A stretch of DNA of 64,000 bases from DDH964 sp963763205 (GTDB lineage Bacteria > Desulfobacterota > Desulfuromonadia > Desulfuromonadales > DDH964). Position numbers and translations under genes: made by a program. A model generated the notes under the pieces. It did no database searches and was not told where the DNA came from. It was given only the letters and a program-made list of their open reading frames with translations. Positions 61,709-64,000 of the stretch are shown in pieces (position 1 is the stretch's first letter; every line of letters starts with the position of its first letter). The stretch lies in the NCBI GenBank assembly GCA_963763205.1, contig CAVXNQ010000018.1, positions 124,001 through 188,000 of the forward strand, written 5' to 3'.

Positions 61709-62929
61709 TTACTTCTTCGCCTGGCGCTGGATCGCGGCGATGCGCAGGCGCAGGGCGTTGAGCTTGATGAAGCCCTCGGCGTCGGCCTGGTTGTAGACCT
61801 CGTCGGCCTCGAAGGTGGCGAAATCGACGTTGAACAGGGAGTCGCTCGCCGAGTCGCGACCGACCACCCGGCAGTGCCCCTTGTAGAGCTTGACGCGCGC
61901 CTTGCCGTTGACGGTCTGCTGGCTCTCGTCGATCAGCGCCTGCAGTACCCGGCGTTCCGGGGCGAACCAGAAGCCGTTGTAGATCATGCTGGCGTAACGC
62001 GGCACCAGCGAATCGCGCAGGTGCATCACCTCGCGGTCCATGGTGATCGACTCGACGGCGCGGTGGGCCTCCTCGAGGATGGTGCCGCCGGGGGTCTCGT
62101 AGACGCCGCGGCTCTTCATGCCGACGAAGCGGTTTTCCATCAAATCGACGCGGCCGATGCCGTGCTTGCCGCCCAGTTCGTTCAGTTTGGCCAGCAGCCT
62201 GGCGGGTGACAGGCGCTCGCCGTTGACGGCGACAGCATCCCCTTTCTCGAACTCGATCTCCACGTACTCGGGCTGGTCGGGGGCGTCCTCGGGGCGTTTG
62301 GTGAGGACGTACATCTCCTCCGGCGCCTCGGCCCAGGGGTTCTCCAAAATGTCCCCCTCGAAGGAGATGTGCAGCAGGTTGCGGTCACTGCTCCAGGGGA
62401 ACTTTTTGCTGGTCGGCACCGGGATCCCGTGTTTTTTCGCGTAATTCTCCAGGGCGGTGCGGCTTTTCATGTCCCACTCGCGCCAGGGGGCGATGACCTT
62501 GATCGCCGGGTCGAAGTGGTAGTAGGCGATCTCGAAGCGGACCTGGTCGTTCCCCTTGCCGGTGGCCCCGTGGGAGACGGCGTCGGCGCCCTCCTTGGCG
62601 GCGATCTCCATCTGCGCCTTGGCGATCAGCGGCCGGGCGATCGAGGTGCCGAGGAAGTAGCGCCCTTCGTAGATGGCGTTGGCGCGGAACATCGGGAAGA
62701 CGAAGTCGCGCGCGAATTCCTCCTTCAAATCGACGATGTAGCTCTTGCTGGCCCCGGTCTGCTTCGCCTTTTCGGGGATGAAGTCGAGCTCCTCCCCCTG
62801 GCCGAGGTCGGCCGAGTAGGCGACGACTTCGCAGCCGTATTCCTCGACCAGCCACTTGAGAATGATCGAGGTGTCGAGTCCGCCGGAGTAGGCAAGGACG
62901 GCTTTTTTAACGGAACCTTTTCTGGACAT
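61709..62929 (-). CDS. argG: Argininosuccinate synthase
   Basis: A 406-residue enzyme joining citrulline and aspartate with ATP. PP-loop LAYSGGLDTSIIL (12-24), HGATGKGNDQVRFE, and SRGVYETPGGTIL are intact. AAAGGTTCCG leader is weak, but the start is fixed by the KAVLAYSGG opening. In the same direction as argF and argH. Confidence 0.96.
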   Translation of the reverse strand: MSRKGSVKKAVLAYSGGLDTSIILKWLVEEYGCEVVAYSADLGQGEELDFIPEKAKQTGASKSYIVDLKEEFARDFVFPMFRANAIYEGRYFLGTSIARPLIAKAQMEIAAKEGADAVSHGATGKGNDQVRFEIAYYHFDPAIKVIAPWREWDMKSRTALENYAKKHGIPVPTSKKFPWSSDRNLLHISFEGDILENPWAEAPEEMYVLTKRPEDAPDQPEYVEIEFEKGDAVAVNGERLSPARLLAKLNELGGKHGIGRVDLMENRFVGMKSRGVYETPGGTILEEAHRAVESITMDREVMHLRDSLVPRYASMIYNGFWFAPERRVLQALIDESQQTVNGKARVKLYKGHCRVVGRDSASDSLFNVDFATFEADEVYNQADAEGFIKLNALRLRIAAIQRQAKK

Positions 62930-62973
62930 TGCAGTTTGCTCCTTGTAATAGGCTGGTGACTCCGGCCAAGGGC

Positions 62974-63030
62974 AGAGGGCTAAAGGCTAAAGGTTTAACA
63001 TCCCTTAGCCATTGGCCTTTCGCCCTTAGC
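62974..63030. repeat. Quasi-palindromic repeat between argG and the RDD gene
   Basis: GGGCTAAAGGCTAAAGG on one side and the imperfect complement CCTTTCGCCCTTAGCC on the other; another intergenic repeat type. Confidence 0.6.
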
Positions 63031-63038
63031 CGGCATTT

Positions 63039-63698
63039 TTATAGTTTTACCACATACGTATCGGCCAGCTTGTCGTGCAGGCCCTGCTTCTGGCCGTCGA
63101 AGGCGATCATCAGGTAGCCGATGCCAAGGATCAGCATCGAGACGAACTTGCCCAGGGTTTCGCGGAAGAAGGCCCGGCCATAGCCGACCGCGCTGCCGTC
63201 GCAGCGGATGACCTTGACCCGCAGCGCCATTTTCCCGGGGGTCTGGCCGCAGTAGCCGGTGAAACCGACGTAGTAGACGACGCCGAGCACCGGGCCGAAG
63301 GACCAGGCGATGAGCATGCCGAGGGCGCGGGCGGCATCGCCGCGGTCGCCGGTCAACATCAACGCCGCGGCGATCAGGGCACTGCCGAAGACCACCTGCA
63401 GGACGCCGACCAGGGTCGAGTCGACCAGGGCGGCCACCAGCCGAATCCAGAAACCGGCCTTGGGCAGGGCCGCCGCCCGGGCCGGATCAGCTACCGGGGT
63501 GGTGGAATCCGCAGTCCGTACCGCGGTCATCGGCGGTGCCGGCAGCAGGCCGGAGGCCGGTTCGGAATCGAAGCTCGGTTCGGCCGCCCACGGGAACTGC
63601 TCGCGACAGCGCGGGCAGGTCACGCGCACCGTCACCACCGGGCGACGTTCCGCCGGGAGTTCGCGGCTGTAGCCGCAATGGGGACAGGTCAGGGTCAT
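63039..63698 (-). CDS. RDD family membrane protein with N-terminal zinc ribbon
   Basis: A 219-residue protein. Residues 5-31 form a zinc ribbon (CPHC, CPRC), a proline-rich linker follows, and the C-terminal 140 residues are an RDD domain of three helices with GFWIRLVAALVDS (RxxAxxxD), TPGKMALRVKVIRCDG and LHDKLADTYVV. Function of RDD proteins is mostly unknown; some transport ions. It lies between argF and argG. Confidence 0.85.
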   Translation of the reverse strand: MTLTCPHCGYSRELPAERRPVVTVRVTCPRCREQFPWAAEPSFDSEPASGLLPAPPMTAVRTADSTTPVADPARAAALPKAGFWIRLVAALVDSTLVGVLQVVFGSALIAAALMLTGDRGDAARALGMLIAWSFGPVLGVVYYVGFTGYCGQTPGKMALRVKVIRCDGSAVGYGRAFFRETLGKFVSMLILGIGYLMIAFDGQKQGLHDKLADTYVVKL

Positions 63699-63710
63699 CT
63701 CTTGATTCCG

Positions 63711-63767
63711 GAGAACGGAAGACGGAGGACGGCGCAGATCTTTTCTGTCTTCCGCCTTCTGTCATCT
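63711..63767. repeat. Quasi-palindromic repeat between argF and the RDD gene
   Basis: GGAAGACGGAGGACGG against CTGTCTTCCGCCTTC, an imperfect inverted repeat in the 80-base gap. Confidence 0.55.
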
Positions 63768-63777
63768 GTGGTCGGGG

Positions 63778-64000
63778 TCAGCCCATCAGGGCGGCCATGA
63801 TGGCCTTCTGCACGTGCAACCGGTTCTCGGCCTCGTCGAAGACCACCGAATGCGGGCCTTCAATGACCTCGTCGCTGATTTCCTCGCCGCGGTGGGCGGG
63901 AAGGCAGTGCAGGACGACGCAGTCGGACGCCGCGGCGCCAACGATCTCGCTGTCGATCTGGAAGCCGGCGAAAGCTTTCTCACGCTCCCGCTGCTCGGCC
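63778..64000 (-). CDS. argF: Ornithine carbamoyltransferase, C-terminal part (cut by window edge)
   Basis: The last 73 codons are visible: FAGFQIDSEIV, the catalytic HCLPAHRGEEI and DEAENRLHVQKAIMAALMG before TGA. HCLPAHRG carries the Cys that binds ornithine. Transfers carbamoyl to ornithine giving citrulline. The 5' part lies beyond position 64000. Starts the argF-argG-argH series. Confidence 0.93.
   Translation of the reverse strand, partial: AEQREREKAFAGFQIDSEIVGAAASDCVVLHCLPAHRGEEISDEVIEGPHSVVFDEAENRLHVQKAIMAALMG

Noticed and set aside
1..64000. CRISPR arrays, rRNA and tRNA genes
   Set aside because: No regularly spaced direct repeats and no recognisable rRNA or complete tRNA sequence were seen on either strand.

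Overview
The window is GC-rich bacterial DNA that most resembles the Desulfuromonadales/Geobacter group (Desulfuromonadia). The reasons are an arginine/lysine cluster ordered argF-argG-argH-lipoprotein-dapA-dapB-dapL that uses LL-diaminopimelate aminotransferase, c-type cytochromes with several CxxCH motifs, iron-sulfur flavoproteins, a probable PPi-type phosphofructokinase and a probable selenoprotein. No database search was possible; all names rest on motifs and family knowledge.

Layout. Positions 1-8 kb: srkA (cut by the window edge), DUF309, queF, a frameshifted Bax-inhibitor-like gene, a frameshifted zinc alcohol dehydrogenase, a response regulator, ppnP, a membrane cytochrome b5-like protein and rhlE. 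8-13.5 kb: a DsbA/FrnE-like gene read through an in-frame UGA (UxxC active site) with a SECIS-like hairpin, a three-BON-domain protein, an HD-hydrolase tail, a triheme c7 lipoprotein, an AhpD-like protein, zinc-ribbon proteins and cspA. 14-21.8 kb: a secreted diheme protein with Ig-like repeats, an MFS transporter, a His-rich lipoprotein, DUF2750, pfk, the nitrosative-stress repair gene ytfE/ric with a Crp/Fnr-type operator, and a YheU-like gene. 22.3-31.5 kb: one very large cyclic beta-1,2-glucan synthase broken by three single-base insertions. 31.5-40.5 kb: methyltransferase, RIO kinase, an rhlE pseudogene, FmdB, DUF4149, a PAS histidine kinase, and two iron-sulfur flavoproteins divergent from an ArsR-family repressor with two palindromic operators. 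40.5-49 kb: SRAP, a REP/MITE-like element, oxidoreductase, DoxX, OsmC, diheme peroxidase, ferritin-like protein, a second SRAP 5' fragment, aldo/keto reductase, ferredoxin and a P-loop/DRTGG protein.

49.5-54.2 kb is an accessory hotspot directly downstream of dapL. A truncated IS30 element is followed by toxin-antitoxin-like modules (HigB/NadS-like, MNT nucleotidyltransferase, TumE-TumA) and DUF2726 and DUF3185 genes. Three decayed copies of the dapL 3' end plus its terminator separate these modules. This cassette-like array is the most unusual structure in the window. 54.2-64 kb is the lysine/arginine cluster (dapL, dapB, dapA, lipoprotein, argH, nitrilase-like protein, Nudix hydrolase, argG, RDD protein, argF 3' end). 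lysA is not at its usual place between dapA and the lipoprotein, and most gaps carry different palindromic repeats.

Five long genes or domains are split by single extra bases (3.1, 4.2, 25.07, 25.15 and 26.26 kb). Whether these are consensus errors or real lesions decides if the Bax inhibitor, the alcohol dehydrogenase and the glucan synthase are functional. No rRNA, tRNA or CRISPR array was found.
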